Of a stretch of 41,564 nucleotides of DNA, positions 1-7,985 are shown piece by piece. The notes under the pieces were generated by a model. That model was not told where the DNA came from. It was given only the letters and a program-made list of their open reading frames with translations, and made no database searches. This DNA comes from Clostridiales bacterium (GTDB lineage Bacteria; Bacillota; Clostridia; Oscillospirales; Oscillospiraceae). Position 1 is the first letter of the stretch. The number at the start of each line of letters is the position of its first letter. The DNA lies in assembly GCA_022785125.1 (NCBI GenBank), contig JALFRA010000011.1, positions 1-41,564 of the forward strand. The letters run 5' to 3'. A program made the position numbers and the translations under genes.

Positions 1-449
1 TCCTCGGAGTCATGGCTGGTGATCTGGTTGGTCCAGTAGAACTCGTTGAACAGCTCCTCGCCCAGGATCTGCTTCATCTCGGACACGGTGGCACGGGGAT
101 GCAGACCGTTGGAGAACATGAACAGGATGTCCTTCTTCTCCACGCCGGCGGCGTACAGCTCATCCAGGCAGGCCCGGATGGACACCTTCCGGTGGGAGGT
201 GGGCTGGCAGCCGCCCTTTACGATGTCGGGGATGACGAAGACCACGGTCTTGCCGGGGCCGGCCAGCTCCTTCAGTGCGGGCATACCCATGGGGTTGCGG
301 ATGGACTCCAGGGTGGCGTTGTACAGGCTGTCCCAGTCCTGGGGCAGACACTGAGGATCGGGCACGGTGGTGCCGGGGATGAACACGTCGGTGTTGTCGG
401 GCAGGTTGGCGCTCATCAGGCCGTGGCCGTATTCAAAATCAAGCTTCAT
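1..449 (-). CDS. LarA-like nickel-dependent racemase family protein, partial (C-terminus beyond window)
   Basis: The first ~149 residues of a LarA/DUF2088 family protein; the gene runs off the left edge. The ATG at 449 opens with MKLDFEYGHG, and residues ~107-112 read NGLHPR, matching the conserved histidine/arginine motif of the LarA N-terminal domain. LarA enzymes use a pincer nickel cofactor to racemise or epimerise 2-hydroxyacids (lactate, malate, hydroxyglutarate, gluconate). The family's usual DxTRP-type segment is replaced here by IPDIVKGGCQP, so the substrate is uncertain and may not be lactate. The gene lies 11 bp downstream of the TPI-like gene and is likely the last visible member of the amino-sugar operon. 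The assignment to family is good; the assignment of substrate is not possible. Confidence 0.75.
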   Translation of the reverse strand, partial: MKLDFEYGHGLMSANLPDNTDVFIPGTTVPDPQCLPQDWDSLYNATLESIRNPMGMPALKELAGPGKTVVFVIPDIVKGGCQPTSHRKVSIRACLDELYAAGVEKKDILFMFSNGLHPRATVSEMKQILGEELFNEFYWTNQITSHDSE

Positions 450-460
450 GTGTGTTCTCC

Positions 461-1297
461 TTACTTACCAAGATAGGTCTTGATGATCTCCAGATACTCG
501 TCGGGGTAGAAGCCGATCTCACCCTGGAACCGGGTCAGGGCGATGAGGCCGCCGTCGATCTCGTCGATGGAGGCCAGCATCTCGGCGTTGTCCACCTTCA
601 GGCCGCCGCCGTACACCACGTCCAGACCGCCGGTCACTTCCTTGACAAACTTGGCGATCTTGGTGATGTAGGGCTTATCGGCGGGGGTCTTGCCGGGGCC
701 GATGGACCAGATGGGCTCGTAGGCGATGACCACCTTGGAGGTGTCCACGCCGTCCAGGCCGATCTTCAGCTGGTCGCCCAGCACCTGCTGCCACTGCTCC
801 TGCTCCTCGCTCTTCTCGCCGATGCAGTAGAGCACGGTCAGGCCCTGCTCGATGGCCAGCTTGATCTCCTGGTTGAGCAGGCGGTTGACGGCGGCGGTAT
901 CGGTGACGCCGGCCTCAGCCAGCACGCCCATCTTATCGTTGCGCTCCTCGCAGTGGCCGATGATGGTGGAGGTGCACCCCATGGCCTTCACGATGGAAGC
1001 GGGACGGTTGGTGGTGAAGGCGCCAAAGTTGCCGCCCACAGCGGTGTTCATGCGGTAGACGCTCTGGGAGCCCACCTGCACGGGGCTGTTCTCACACTGG
1101 GCAGCCACAGCGCCCAGGATATGGGCTTCGGGGAAGTACTGGACGAACTCCACCTCGGTGGGATCGTAGTGCTTCAGGCCCTCCTGGGTGTGCTCCACGA
1201 TGTACTTGCCCCAGTCAGCCACCGGGGCGATGCGGTTGACGCCGCCGAATTCCACGGGCACGTCGAACCGCTTCAGATTCAGATACAGATGCTTCAT
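461..1297 (-). CDS. Divergent triosephosphate isomerase family protein
   Basis: A 278-residue TIM-barrel isomerase, slightly longer than the usual ~250. The catalytic residues expected of triosephosphate isomerase are present: N7 and K9 in YLNLKRF (the family has NWK), the histidine in IGHCEER, and the glutamate in AYEPIWSIGPGKTP, which also gives the mobile loop 6. However, the phosphate-gripping positions differ: the usual YGGS is YGGG, and the usual GALVGGASL is GGLIALTRF. It may act on a larger phosphorylated ketose or aldose, as the erythrulose-phosphate isomerases of this family do. It follows the aldolase gene by ~98 bp, with a hairpin between them, and precedes the LarA-like gene. TPI family membership is secure; a role as the housekeeping glycolytic enzyme is doubtful. 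Confidence 0.8.
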   Translation of the reverse strand: MKHLYLNLKRFDVPVEFGGVNRIAPVADWGKYIVEHTQEGLKHYDPTEVEFVQYFPEAHILGAVAAQCENSPVQVGSQSVYRMNTAVGGNFGAFTTNRPASIVKAMGCTSTIIGHCEERNDKMGVLAEAGVTDTAAVNRLLNQEIKLAIEQGLTVLYCIGEKSEEQEQWQQVLGDQLKIGLDGVDTSKVVIAYEPIWSIGPGKTPADKPYITKIAKFVKEVTGGLDVVYGGGLKVDNAEMLASIDEIDGGLIALTRFQGEIGFYPDEYLEIIKTYLGK

Positions 1298-1320
1298 GTA
1301 GTTGCTCCTTCTCTCAGGCA

Positions 1321-1343
1321 GGGCGGGGGACTGGCCCCCGCCC
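1321..1343. other. Intergenic GC-rich hairpin between the aldolase and TPI-like genes
   Basis: GGGCGGGGG at 1321-1329 pairs with CCCCCGCCC at 1335-1343 around a 5-nt loop. No long U-run follows on the minus strand, so it looks like an mRNA-stability or processing element, or a partial terminator, that lowers expression of the downstream genes. A second weak stem (GGGCC/GGCCC around an A-rich loop) lies at about 1360-1382. Confidence 0.5.
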
Positions 1344-1395
1344 GTCTTATACCGATCGTAGGGGCCGGTTTTTTATCGGCCCATCTTTGCCATTC

Positions 1396-2544
1396 TTACT
1401 TGTTGTAGAAGGCGATCATGTCCTCCAGGGACTTCTGCTCCACCAGAGGAGCCTTGCCGTAGGAGCCGAAGTTGACGATCAGGGAGCCCACGGCCTCCTT
1501 CACGCCGGCCTCCACCCGGCTCATCAGCAGGGCCACGTCCTCGTCGGGCACATTGCCGGTGAGGACGGTGTCCATGATGGGGGGGAAGAACACGCGGGGA
1601 TCGAAGGCAGCCTTCTTCTCCTCCAGCAGGGCGTACACGCCGCCGATGGAGGGGCTGTTCTGCAGCTCGGGCTTCTGAGCGAAGAGCTCCTTCATGTTGC
1701 GGGTGACGGCCAGACGGATGTCGGTGTCCACGTTGATCTTGCGGATGCCGCAGGGAATGGCCTCCATCAGGCGCTCAACCTGGATGCCGTAGGCATTCTG
1801 GATGTCGCCGCCCAGGTCGTTGATCTCCTTGACGATGTACTGGGGCACGGTGGAGGAGCCGTGGGACACCAGGGCGCAGAAGATGCCCAGACGGTTGATG
1901 CACTCCTTGATGGCGATGGGGATCTCCTTGCGGAGCTTGGCGTCCTTGCCCTTGTTGGCGCCGTGCTGGGTGCCGTAGGAGATGGCCAGGGCGTCCACGC
2001 CGGTCTTCTGGATGAACTCCACAGCGTCCAGGGGGTTGGTGTAGGTGGAGGTGGCGGCGAACACGTGGTCCTCCTGGCCGCCCAGCACGCCCAGCTCGCC
2101 CTCAACGGACACGCCGCGGGCGTGGGCATACTTGACCACCTCGCGGGTCAGCTCGATGTTCTGCTCCAGGGGCAGAGAGGAGCCGTCGATCATGACGGAG
2201 GTATAACCGCCCTCAATGGCGGCCACGCAGGAATCGAAGTCCTTGCCGTGGTCCAGGTGGAGCACCACAGGGATGGGGGAGTTCTCGCCGTACTTCTTCA
2301 CGGCGTTGGCGATGTTGCGGGCGCCCTTCTTCTTGTCCTCCAGAGTGCCGTTGGCAAAGTCCACACGACCGCCCATGAAGGCGTTGGCCAGGTCGGCGCC
2401 CTGCAGGATGGCGGGGGAGCGGAAGGTCTCGTGCATCTCGATCACGGCCTTGGCCTGGGCCACGGCGTTCACGTTAAAAGCGCCCTGAGCGTAGTTGTAC
2501 TTCTCAGCGGCTTCCATCAAAGGTCTCAGGGGTACCAAAGGCAT
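1396..2544 (-). CDS. fba: Class II fructose-1,6-bisphosphate aldolase
   Basis: A 382-residue class II (zinc) aldolase that cleaves fructose 1,6-bisphosphate, or a related ketose bisphosphate, to glyceraldehyde 3-phosphate and dihydroxyacetone phosphate. The metal and catalytic segments are visible: HLDHGKDF (catalytic Asp and first zinc His), ISYGTQHGANKG (second His), VSHGSST (third His), and INVDTDIR (phosphate binding). It is longer than the ~285-residue GatY type and resembles the CbbA-like long subclass. The start at 2544 is chosen over an upstream in-frame codon because TAAGGAGGAAC lies just before it and overlaps the nagA stop. Together with the isomerase homologue downstream it forms a lower-glycolysis block within an amino-sugar operon, but no phosphofructokinase gene is present in the window. 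Confidence 0.9.
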   Translation of the reverse strand: MPLVPLRPLMEAAEKYNYAQGAFNVNAVAQAKAVIEMHETFRSPAILQGADLANAFMGGRVDFANGTLEDKKKGARNIANAVKKYGENSPIPVVLHLDHGKDFDSCVAAIEGGYTSVMIDGSSLPLEQNIELTREVVKYAHARGVSVEGELGVLGGQEDHVFAATSTYTNPLDAVEFIQKTGVDALAISYGTQHGANKGKDAKLRKEIPIAIKECINRLGIFCALVSHGSSTVPQYIVKEINDLGGDIQNAYGIQVERLMEAIPCGIRKINVDTDIRLAVTRNMKELFAQKPELQNSPSIGGVYALLEEKKAAFDPRVFFPPIMDTVLTGNVPDEDVALLMSRVEAGVKEAVGSLIVNFGSYGKAPLVEQKSLEDMIAFYNK

Positions 2545-2557
2545 AATAAGTTCCTCC

Positions 2558-3700
2558 TTAATTCTCTCCGGCGTATACGTTGACGCCGGCCACATAGGTT
2601 GCAGTTACATTCAGATCTTGGTCCAGAACCACCAGATCGGCGTCCTTGCCGGGGGCGATGGAGCCCTTCCGGTGGTCCATACCGATGAGGCGGGCGGGAT
2701 TGACAGTCAGCAGGGGGAGCACCTTTTCCACGCTCTCCCCGGTGAACTTCACCAGGTTCTTCATGGCCTGACCAGTGGTCAGAGTAGAACCGGCCCGGAC
2801 ACCATTGGAGGCCAGCTTGGCGTCGCCGTCCTCCACCACCACGTCGTTGACGCCCAGCTTATAATGTCCGTCGGGCAGACCGGCGGCCTGGATGGAGTCG
2901 GTTACCGCCACCACCTTGTCCCAGCCCTTGCAGGCCAGGAGCATCCGGACAGAGCCGGGATGCAGATGACGGCCGTCGCAGATGGCCTCGCAGCACACGG
3001 GGCGCTCCAGAACCGCGCCCATAATGCCGGGACGGTGCTGGTGGAACAGACCCATAGCGTTGAAGGTGTGGGTGCAGGCCTGTGCACCGGCGTCAATGGC
3101 GGCGCAGCTGGTCTCGTAGTCGGCACCCGAGTGGCCGATGGCCACGGTGGTGTGACCGGCGATCTCAGCGATCATGTCCACCACGCCCTCCACCTCAGGG
3201 GAGACGGTGATGTAGCGCACCGCGCCGTCAGCGGCCTGCTGGTACTTGCGGAAAAGGTCCGCATTGCCCTTCTGCAGCAGATGCTCGGGCATAGCGCCCT
3301 TGTACTCCACCGACAGGAAGGGACCTTCCAAATGGATACCCATGAGCTGGGCCCCGGTGATGGGGGCGGCCATGGCGGCCTTGGCCTGGTCGATGCACCA
3401 CAGGGTCTGCTCCTCGGTGTCGGTGAGGATGGAGCACAGCCAGCCGGTAGTACCGTTTTTGGCAAAGAACTTACCGATCTTGGCCAGGTCTTCGGCGGTG
3501 GCCGCATTCACGTCCACACCGTCGCCGCCGTGGGTGTGCAGGTCCAGGAAACCGGGAACCAGCAGCTTGCCGCCCAGATCCACCACCTCATCGGCCTTGC
3601 CGGAGAATCCGGCCACCCGGCCGTCCTGCACCAGCAGGTCGGTGTCCTGGAACTGGCCGTCCACATAGACGCGGCCGTTGGTAAAGAGGGTTCGTTTCAT
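2558..3700 (-). CDS. nagA: N-acetylglucosamine-6-phosphate deacetylase
   Basis: A 380-residue amidohydrolase that removes acetate from GlcNAc-6-phosphate, the committed step of amino-sugar use. The family signatures are present in order: DLHTHGGDG (metal-binding HxH), GIHLEGPFL (metal Glu), GHSGADYE, HTFNAMG (metal and substrate His), and VTDSIQAAGLPDG (catalytic Asp). The start at 3700 is preceded by an AGGT element; an upstream extension would run into nagB. Only 8 bp separate it from the nagB stop, and its own stop overlaps the aldolase ribosome site, so the genes are probably translationally coupled. It would receive GlcNAc-6-P from mucin or peptidoglycan sugars, including ManNAc released by the sialidase route, although the nan catabolic genes are not in this window. 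Confidence 0.93.
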   Translation of the reverse strand: MKRTLFTNGRVYVDGQFQDTDLLVQDGRVAGFSGKADEVVDLGGKLLVPGFLDLHTHGGDGVDVNAATAEDLAKIGKFFAKNGTTGWLCSILTDTEEQTLWCIDQAKAAMAAPITGAQLMGIHLEGPFLSVEYKGAMPEHLLQKGNADLFRKYQQAADGAVRYITVSPEVEGVVDMIAEIAGHTTVAIGHSGADYETSCAAIDAGAQACTHTFNAMGLFHQHRPGIMGAVLERPVCCEAICDGRHLHPGSVRMLLACKGWDKVVAVTDSIQAAGLPDGHYKLGVNDVVVEDGDAKLASNGVRAGSTLTTGQAMKNLVKFTGESVEKVLPLLTVNPARLIGMDHRKGSIAPGKDADLVVLDQDLNVTATYVAGVNVYAGEN

Positions 3701-3708
3701 AGGGTACC

Positions 3709-4524
3709 TCAGAAGGGCTGGCCGGCGGCCAGGGAGTTGGTGAAGATGATGGCATCGGGATGGTTCTGCAGCAGGCTGGCGGGGAAGTGAGCGGTCACCT
3801 CGCCGTAAGCGGCCTGACGGACCACGGAGCGGTGCCACTCACGGAACACGCCCAGACGGACCTTGCGGGCGCCCAGGATCTGCTTGATGCCGATGGTGAC
3901 GGCACGGTGGGGCATGGCGTCGATGGCGCCGCAGCGGTCGCCGATGGCGTTGGCGGTGCGGGTCTCGGGATTCAGGGACAGGGCCCGGGTGCCCTGAGCG
4001 GCAAACTCCTCGGCGGTCATGTCCTCACGGGACTCATTGAAGGCCAGATGACCGTTGATGCCGATGCCGCCGAAGGCGATGTCCACGCCGCCCAGCTCCT
4101 CGATCAGGCGATCCACATAGCCGGGGTCGGCGGGGTTGGGGAACACCCGCTGCTCGGCGGGCATGAGCAGCTCCTCGTCGATCTGGCTGTACACGGTGCG
4201 CTCCATGAACCCCCGGAAGGACAGGGGGCTCTCCTTCTCGATGTAGGTATCGTCGTCATTGAGATACTCGTCCATGTTGATGAACCAGCAGTTCTTCAGG
4301 CTGATCCGGTCCCGGTTCACCAGGCGGACAAAGATGGGGTACTGGCCAACAGGGCCCACGGGGCAGATAAAGACGGTCTTCTCGTTCTTCTCATTATGGG
4401 CCTTGATGGTGTTGATCATCTCCATGGCGATCTCATAGAACACCTCGCCGGAGTCCCCCAGCTTCACAACGGGAATCTTGGCGTCTTTGCCCAGGTCCTG
4501 GGCGGAAATGTGATAATAGTCCAT
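3709..4524 (-). CDS. nagB: Glucosamine-6-phosphate deaminase-like protein with altered active site
   Basis: A 271-residue member of the NagB / 6-phosphogluconolactonase sugar-isomerase family, next to nagA. The INMDEYL motif (the family's catalytic Asp) and GIGINGHLAFNE are clear. In canonical NagB the latter reads GxGxDGHIAFNEP, where the Asp belongs to the Asp-His-Glu ring-opening triad; here that Asp is Asn. The N-terminal phosphate loop, normally rich in Gly/Ser/Thr (TGSTP type), is replaced by CPVGPVGQYP. It may be a deaminase with relaxed or changed specificity, or a related aldose-ketose isomerase. AGAAAGGAAG precedes the ATG at 4524. Its position next to nagA supports an amino-sugar role; the precise reaction should not be taken for granted. 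Confidence 0.78.
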   Translation of the reverse strand: MDYYHISAQDLGKDAKIPVVKLGDSGEVFYEIAMEMINTIKAHNEKNEKTVFICPVGPVGQYPIFVRLVNRDRISLKNCWFINMDEYLNDDDTYIEKESPLSFRGFMERTVYSQIDEELLMPAEQRVFPNPADPGYVDRLIEELGGVDIAFGGIGINGHLAFNESREDMTAEEFAAQGTRALSLNPETRTANAIGDRCGAIDAMPHRAVTIGIKQILGARKVRLGVFREWHRSVVRQAAYGEVTAHFPASLLQNHPDAIIFTNSLAAGQPF

Positions 4525-4551
4525 GTGGATCTTCCTTTCTATAACGGTATA

Positions 4552-5223
4552 TCAATGCTTAAACAAGTGGATCACGTTCAAATCCCGGATGGTGTCCACG
4601 ATCTCCTTGGTCCGGCTGCAGCCGAACTTCCGCAGCAGGCTCTTGATCTGGGTCTTGACGGTGACTACCTCCACGCACCGCTCCGCAGCGATCTCCTTGA
4701 TCTTTTTATCCTCCAGCAGCAGACGCACCAGGTCCCGCTCCGCGGCGGTGAGCTGGGAGACCGTACTGATAAAGAAGAGCAGGGACCGTTCTGAGGTGCG
4801 CAGGCGGGAATACTCCTTGAGCAGCAGGTTCTGGATCTTGCCGTCCAGCATAGGCTGCCCCGCATAGGCGCTGCGGATGTGCTGGAGCAGCTCGGCATCC
4901 TCGCAGCCTTTCACGATATAATCCACCGCGCCTGCGCCCATGGAGGTGAGGATCATATTATCGGTCTCATGGGCGGTGAGAAAGATGATCTTGGCCTCCG
5001 GCTTTTTTTCCAGGATATATTCGGTAGCCTGGATGCCGGCGGTGGTGGTCTCCATCTCAATGTCCATAAGAATGAGATCGAAGTCGGTCTCCAGGGCCAG
5101 AGCCTCGATCTCCTTTCCGCTGGCGGCGCTGCCCACCACGGTCATATCCTCCTGCTGGTTGAGAACATCGCACAGATCCTCCCGGATCAAATCGAAGTCC
5201 TCAGCAACCAAGATGCGAATCAT
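4552..5223 (-). CDS. NarL/LuxR-type response regulator
   Basis: A 223-residue response regulator with a receiver domain at residues 1-120 and a helix-turn-helix at ~155-215. Acidic residues E9/D10 open the receiver, the phospho-acceptor Asp sits in DLILMDIEME, the conserved Thr in IIFLTAHE, and the conserved Lys in DYIVKG. The output domain reads LTAAERDLVRLL..KIKEIAAER, typical of LuxR-type DNA binding. The start at 5223 is chosen because it gives the standard receiver N-terminus; it overlaps the kinase gene by 23 bp, so the two are coupled. Only 27 bp separate it from nagB, implying that the two-component system is co-transcribed with the amino-sugar genes it probably regulates. Confidence 0.88.
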   Translation of the reverse strand: MIRILVAEDFDLIREDLCDVLNQQEDMTVVGSAASGKEIEALALETDFDLILMDIEMETTTAGIQATEYILEKKPEAKIIFLTAHETDNMILTSMGAGAVDYIVKGCEDAELLQHIRSAYAGQPMLDGKIQNLLLKEYSRLRTSERSLLFFISTVSQLTAAERDLVRLLLEDKKIKEIAAERCVEVVTVKTQIKSLLRKFGCSRTKEIVDTIRDLNVIHLFKH

Positions 5224-6736
5224 GCTCTCTCCCCTTCTGCCCTCTGCAGGCGGTACCATAACGGGGCAGCAAAATGAAGAAGGAGGCTCCTCCCTCCGGC
5301 CGGTTTTCCACCCGAAGGGAACCCAGATGGCTGCGCACGATGGTACGGACATGGTACAATCCCATGCCCCAGTTGAAATTGCTGTTCTTGCTGGAATAGA
5401 AGGGTTCAAAAATATGTTTGAACTCCTCCGCCTTGATGCCCGGCCCGTGGTCCTTGACCTCCAGGACGGTATATAACCGCTCCTGATGACTCACCAACTC
5501 CACCGGCCTGGCCTCCTCGTAGCCGATGGTGGCCTCCCAGGCGTTGGTCAGCAGGTTGTACAAAGCCTCGCTGAGATAGTTCTCGTCGGCCAGCACCTGG
5601 ATCTCCCGATCCATCTGCAATCTGACCCGTCCGTCGGGGTACTTCTTATGGAACCGGTCCATAGTGATCTCCTCCAGGCGACCCAAGGTGACCGGAACCA
5701 GACGCACCGACTTGGCCTTGACCGTCCGATAGAGCTCCTCGGAGCGGCTGATAAGCAGCTCGTTGTTTTCACACAGACTATGGAAGTAGTTTCCTACCCT
5801 CTCCAGGTCGGGCTCCTCTTTTTGCAGCTCCACCCGGATACGTTTATAGAGCACCCGGTTGGCCAGCAGCTGATTTTTGATGCTGTGAACAAAGACTGAC
5901 GCGCCGGTTCGGGCCACGTCGAACTTGCGCTCCAGCACCACCTCGTCCCGGTCGCTGACAAAGCTGGTCTGGGTATAGCGCAGCAGGCTGCCCAGACCCA
6001 GGATCCCGCATACCAGGTTGACCACCACCAGAACCACATAGCCCCCCACACTCAGGGCAAACTGGAGGTAGCCCACGCCCTTGATCCAGGTATAGTCGTA
6101 GCTGTAAAACCGATAGATTTGGCCGGGGTCCTGGCCGCAGTACAGCACATACAGAATGGCCAGCGCTACCAGTGAAATAACGATAGGAAGAAACTTTCGC
6201 CGGGAAAAATGCATGGTGGTGGAGCAATATTCCACAATCAGCAGCCCCACCGCCAGCACCACATAGCACATGACCCAGATGTAGGAGAACTGGACCAGTA
6301 CATCCTTTATTGCCGGGAACTTCACCACCAGGCTCCGGTACACATTGGGGTAGTAGAGCACCAGCGAGGCCACAGGCAGCACCAGCACCAGCTTGCGGGC
6401 CAGGGGTATTTTCCCCATAGCCAGCATAGAGTACTGAAACGCCAGTTCCAGCAGGAAGAGCGGGAACAAATAGCGGCCCACGGCCACGATATAGCCCAAC
6501 TGTCCCAGGGTAATAAAGCGGTACTGTACCCAGATCCGGATCTTATGGCTGAAAAACAGGAAATTCATGACCTCCTGGGACAAGCCGCCCTTCTTGGCGA
6601 TAAAAACCATCAGCCCGACAAAATAGACCGTCAGGCTCAGGCAAAGCCCCACCAGCAGCAGGGATTCCCAGTTCTTTTTGACACACAGCACCAGAACAGA
6701 GCCGATCAGCAGTCCCACTGCCAACAACAGAAGCAT
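5201..6736 (-). CDS. Membrane sensor histidine kinase
   Basis: A 511-residue kinase with about seven predicted membrane helices in residues 1-260, then a dimerisation/phosphoacceptor region and a HATPase domain. The likely phospho-acceptor is in VFVHSIKNQLLA, the N-box in LYNLLTNAWEA, the G1 box in DHGPGIKAEE, an F-box in IFEPFYSSK, and the G2 box in NWGMGLYHVR. The long membrane region, without an obvious extracellular ligand domain, suggests sensing of a small or membrane-associated signal. The start at 6736 follows GAGGGAGG with good spacing. It overlaps the response regulator gene and heads the amino-sugar operon, so it plausibly senses a sugar or a cell-envelope product. Confidence 0.88.
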   Translation of the reverse strand: MLLLLAVGLLIGSVLVLCVKKNWESLLLVGLCLSLTVYFVGLMVFIAKKGGLSQEVMNFLFFSHKIRIWVQYRFITLGQLGYIVAVGRYLFPLFLLELAFQYSMLAMGKIPLARKLVLVLPVASLVLYYPNVYRSLVVKFPAIKDVLVQFSYIWVMCYVVLAVGLLIVEYCSTTMHFSRRKFLPIVISLVALAILYVLYCGQDPGQIYRFYSYDYTWIKGVGYLQFALSVGGYVVLVVVNLVCGILGLGSLLRYTQTSFVSDRDEVVLERKFDVARTGASVFVHSIKNQLLANRVLYKRIRVELQKEEPDLERVGNYFHSLCENNELLISRSEELYRTVKAKSVRLVPVTLGRLEEITMDRFHKKYPDGRVRLQMDREIQVLADENYLSEALYNLLTNAWEATIGYEEARPVELVSHQERLYTVLEVKDHGPGIKAEEFKHIFEPFYSSKNSNFNWGMGLYHVRTIVRSHLGSLRVENRPEGGASFFILLPRYGTACRGQKGREHDSHLGC

Positions 6737-6770
6737 ATCGTATCCTCCCTCAGTTGCGGTCTCCGGTGCT

Positions 6771-6799
6771 ATTGTATCCGCTCATTCCGGCTTTGTAAA
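6771..6799 (-). promoter_or_regulatory. Vegetative promoter of the two-component/amino-sugar operon
   Basis: Reading the minus strand, TTTACA (6799-6794) is followed after 17 bp by TACAAT (6776-6771). Transcription would begin ~30 bp before the kinase ATG at 6736. There is no closer promoter and no terminator down to the LarA-like gene, so one transcript probably covers all seven genes. Confidence 0.65.
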
Positions 6800-6818
6800 G
6801 AAGTTGCTTGCACGGGAA

Positions 6819-6850
6819 AGGGGCGGCGGCGGTATTCCGCCGCCGCCCCT
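6819..6850 (-). terminator. GC-rich hairpin terminating the ABC transporter operon
   Basis: AGGGGCGGCGGCGG at 6819-6832 pairs with its exact complement at 6837-6850 around a TATT loop. It lies 13 bp after the stop of the substrate-binding protein gene on the minus strand. The following CTTTCCC is only weakly U-rich, so termination may be incomplete. Confidence 0.65.
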
Positions 6851-6862
6851 CCTGGGGTCAGA

Positions 6863-7918
6863 TTAGTAATTGCCGGCCTCGGTCATCAGATCGAAGTCCA
6901 CATAATCCTCTACGGGGCACACATCCTCTTCGGTGATGGAGCCGCCGGCCAGCAGGTTCTTCTGCTGCAGCTCATAGTAGCCCTTGACGGTGCCGTCAGC
7001 CACGCCGTCCACCACTTCCTTGCCGGTGAGCCAGTCGGCGTCGCCGCGCTGATTGTACATGGTATCGTAGTCCAGAGCAGCCTGGGCGGCGCACCACTGA
7101 GCGACCTCGTCATGATGCTCATCAGCGGCGTAATCCATAGCCTTCATCAGAGCGCGGACGAAGCGAACGGCCACGTCGCGGTTCTCTTCCAGGTACTTGG
7201 GGGTGGCGATCCAGCTGGCCAGAGACACGGTGGTATCGGAGAAGGTCATGTTGTCAGCCAGCTTGGTGGTGCCCTCCATGCCCTCCAGGATGGTCAGGCT
7301 GTTGGGGGACCAGGTGGCGCAAGCGTCCACGCCGCCGGACATCATGGCGGTCACGATGGAGGGAGCGTCCATATCCATGGCCTGGATGTCGTCCATGGTC
7401 ATGTTGTGGGCAGCCAGAGCGTTGCGCAGGATGTCCTCGCTGGAGGTGCCGGAAGAATAGGCAACAGTCTTGCCCTTCAGGTCCTCAACGGTGGAGATGC
7501 CAGGGCCGCCGATGAGGGCGTCGCCGTTGGAGATGTGGGACAGAGCGATGATGGTGGCGTTGCCCTGGACGCACAGCTTATGAGCGCCCTGGCCAATGTA
7601 GCCGAAGTTCACGGAGCCGTTCTCCATGGCGGCAATGATAGTGGGGCCGTCCTCGAACTGAGTCAGGGTGACATTCAGGCCCTCTTCCTCAAAGAAGCCC
7701 TTCTCCTTGGCGGTCATCACGCTCCACAGGCCGCCGTAGTTGGGCATATAGCCCACGTTGATGTTGACAGTCTCAACAGAGGGGGTCTCGGAGTTGCCGG
7801 AGGGGGTACCGGTGTTGCCGGAGGGGGTGCTGGTGGTGTCGCCACCGCCGCAGGCAGCCAGGGCGCCGCCCAGCATGGCCACGGTCAGGAGCATGGCAAG
7901 AAACTTCTTCACGTTCAT
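6863..7918 (-). CDS. ABC transporter substrate-binding lipoprotein (NrtA/SsuA/ThiY-like)
   Basis: A 351-residue periplasmic-binding-protein fold (NMT1/THI5-like superfamily). The N-terminus is a lipoprotein signal with lipobox LAAC at ~19-22, followed by a Ser/Thr/Gly/Pro-rich tether (residues ~24-46). The ligand domain begins with VNINVGYMPNYGG and includes EKGFFEEEGLNVTLTQF and a hinge around LKGKTVAYSSGTSS, all typical of the nitrate, sulfonate and pyrimidine-precursor binders. It is the third gene of the operon, after the permease and ATPase. The ligand cannot be told from sequence; a small organic nitrogen or sulfur compound is the family expectation. Its gene is last, with a hairpin after it. 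Confidence 0.88.
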   Translation of the reverse strand: MNVKKFLAMLLTVAMLGGALAACGGGDTTSTPSGNTGTPSGNSETPSVETVNINVGYMPNYGGLWSVMTAKEKGFFEEEGLNVTLTQFEDGPTIIAAMENGSVNFGYIGQGAHKLCVQGNATIIALSHISNGDALIGGPGISTVEDLKGKTVAYSSGTSSEDILRNALAAHNMTMDDIQAMDMDAPSIVTAMMSGGVDACATWSPNSLTILEGMEGTTKLADNMTFSDTTVSLASWIATPKYLEENRDVAVRFVRALMKAMDYAADEHHDEVAQWCAAQAALDYDTMYNQRGDADWLTGKEVVDGVADGTVKGYYELQQKNLLAGGSITEEDVCPVEDYVDFDLMTEAGNY

Positions 7919-7985
7919 TTCCTCCTATTTTGTTTTTTTGGGGATTCTTTTCCTCTATTGCAACGGCAATGCCGTTCCAATCAAA

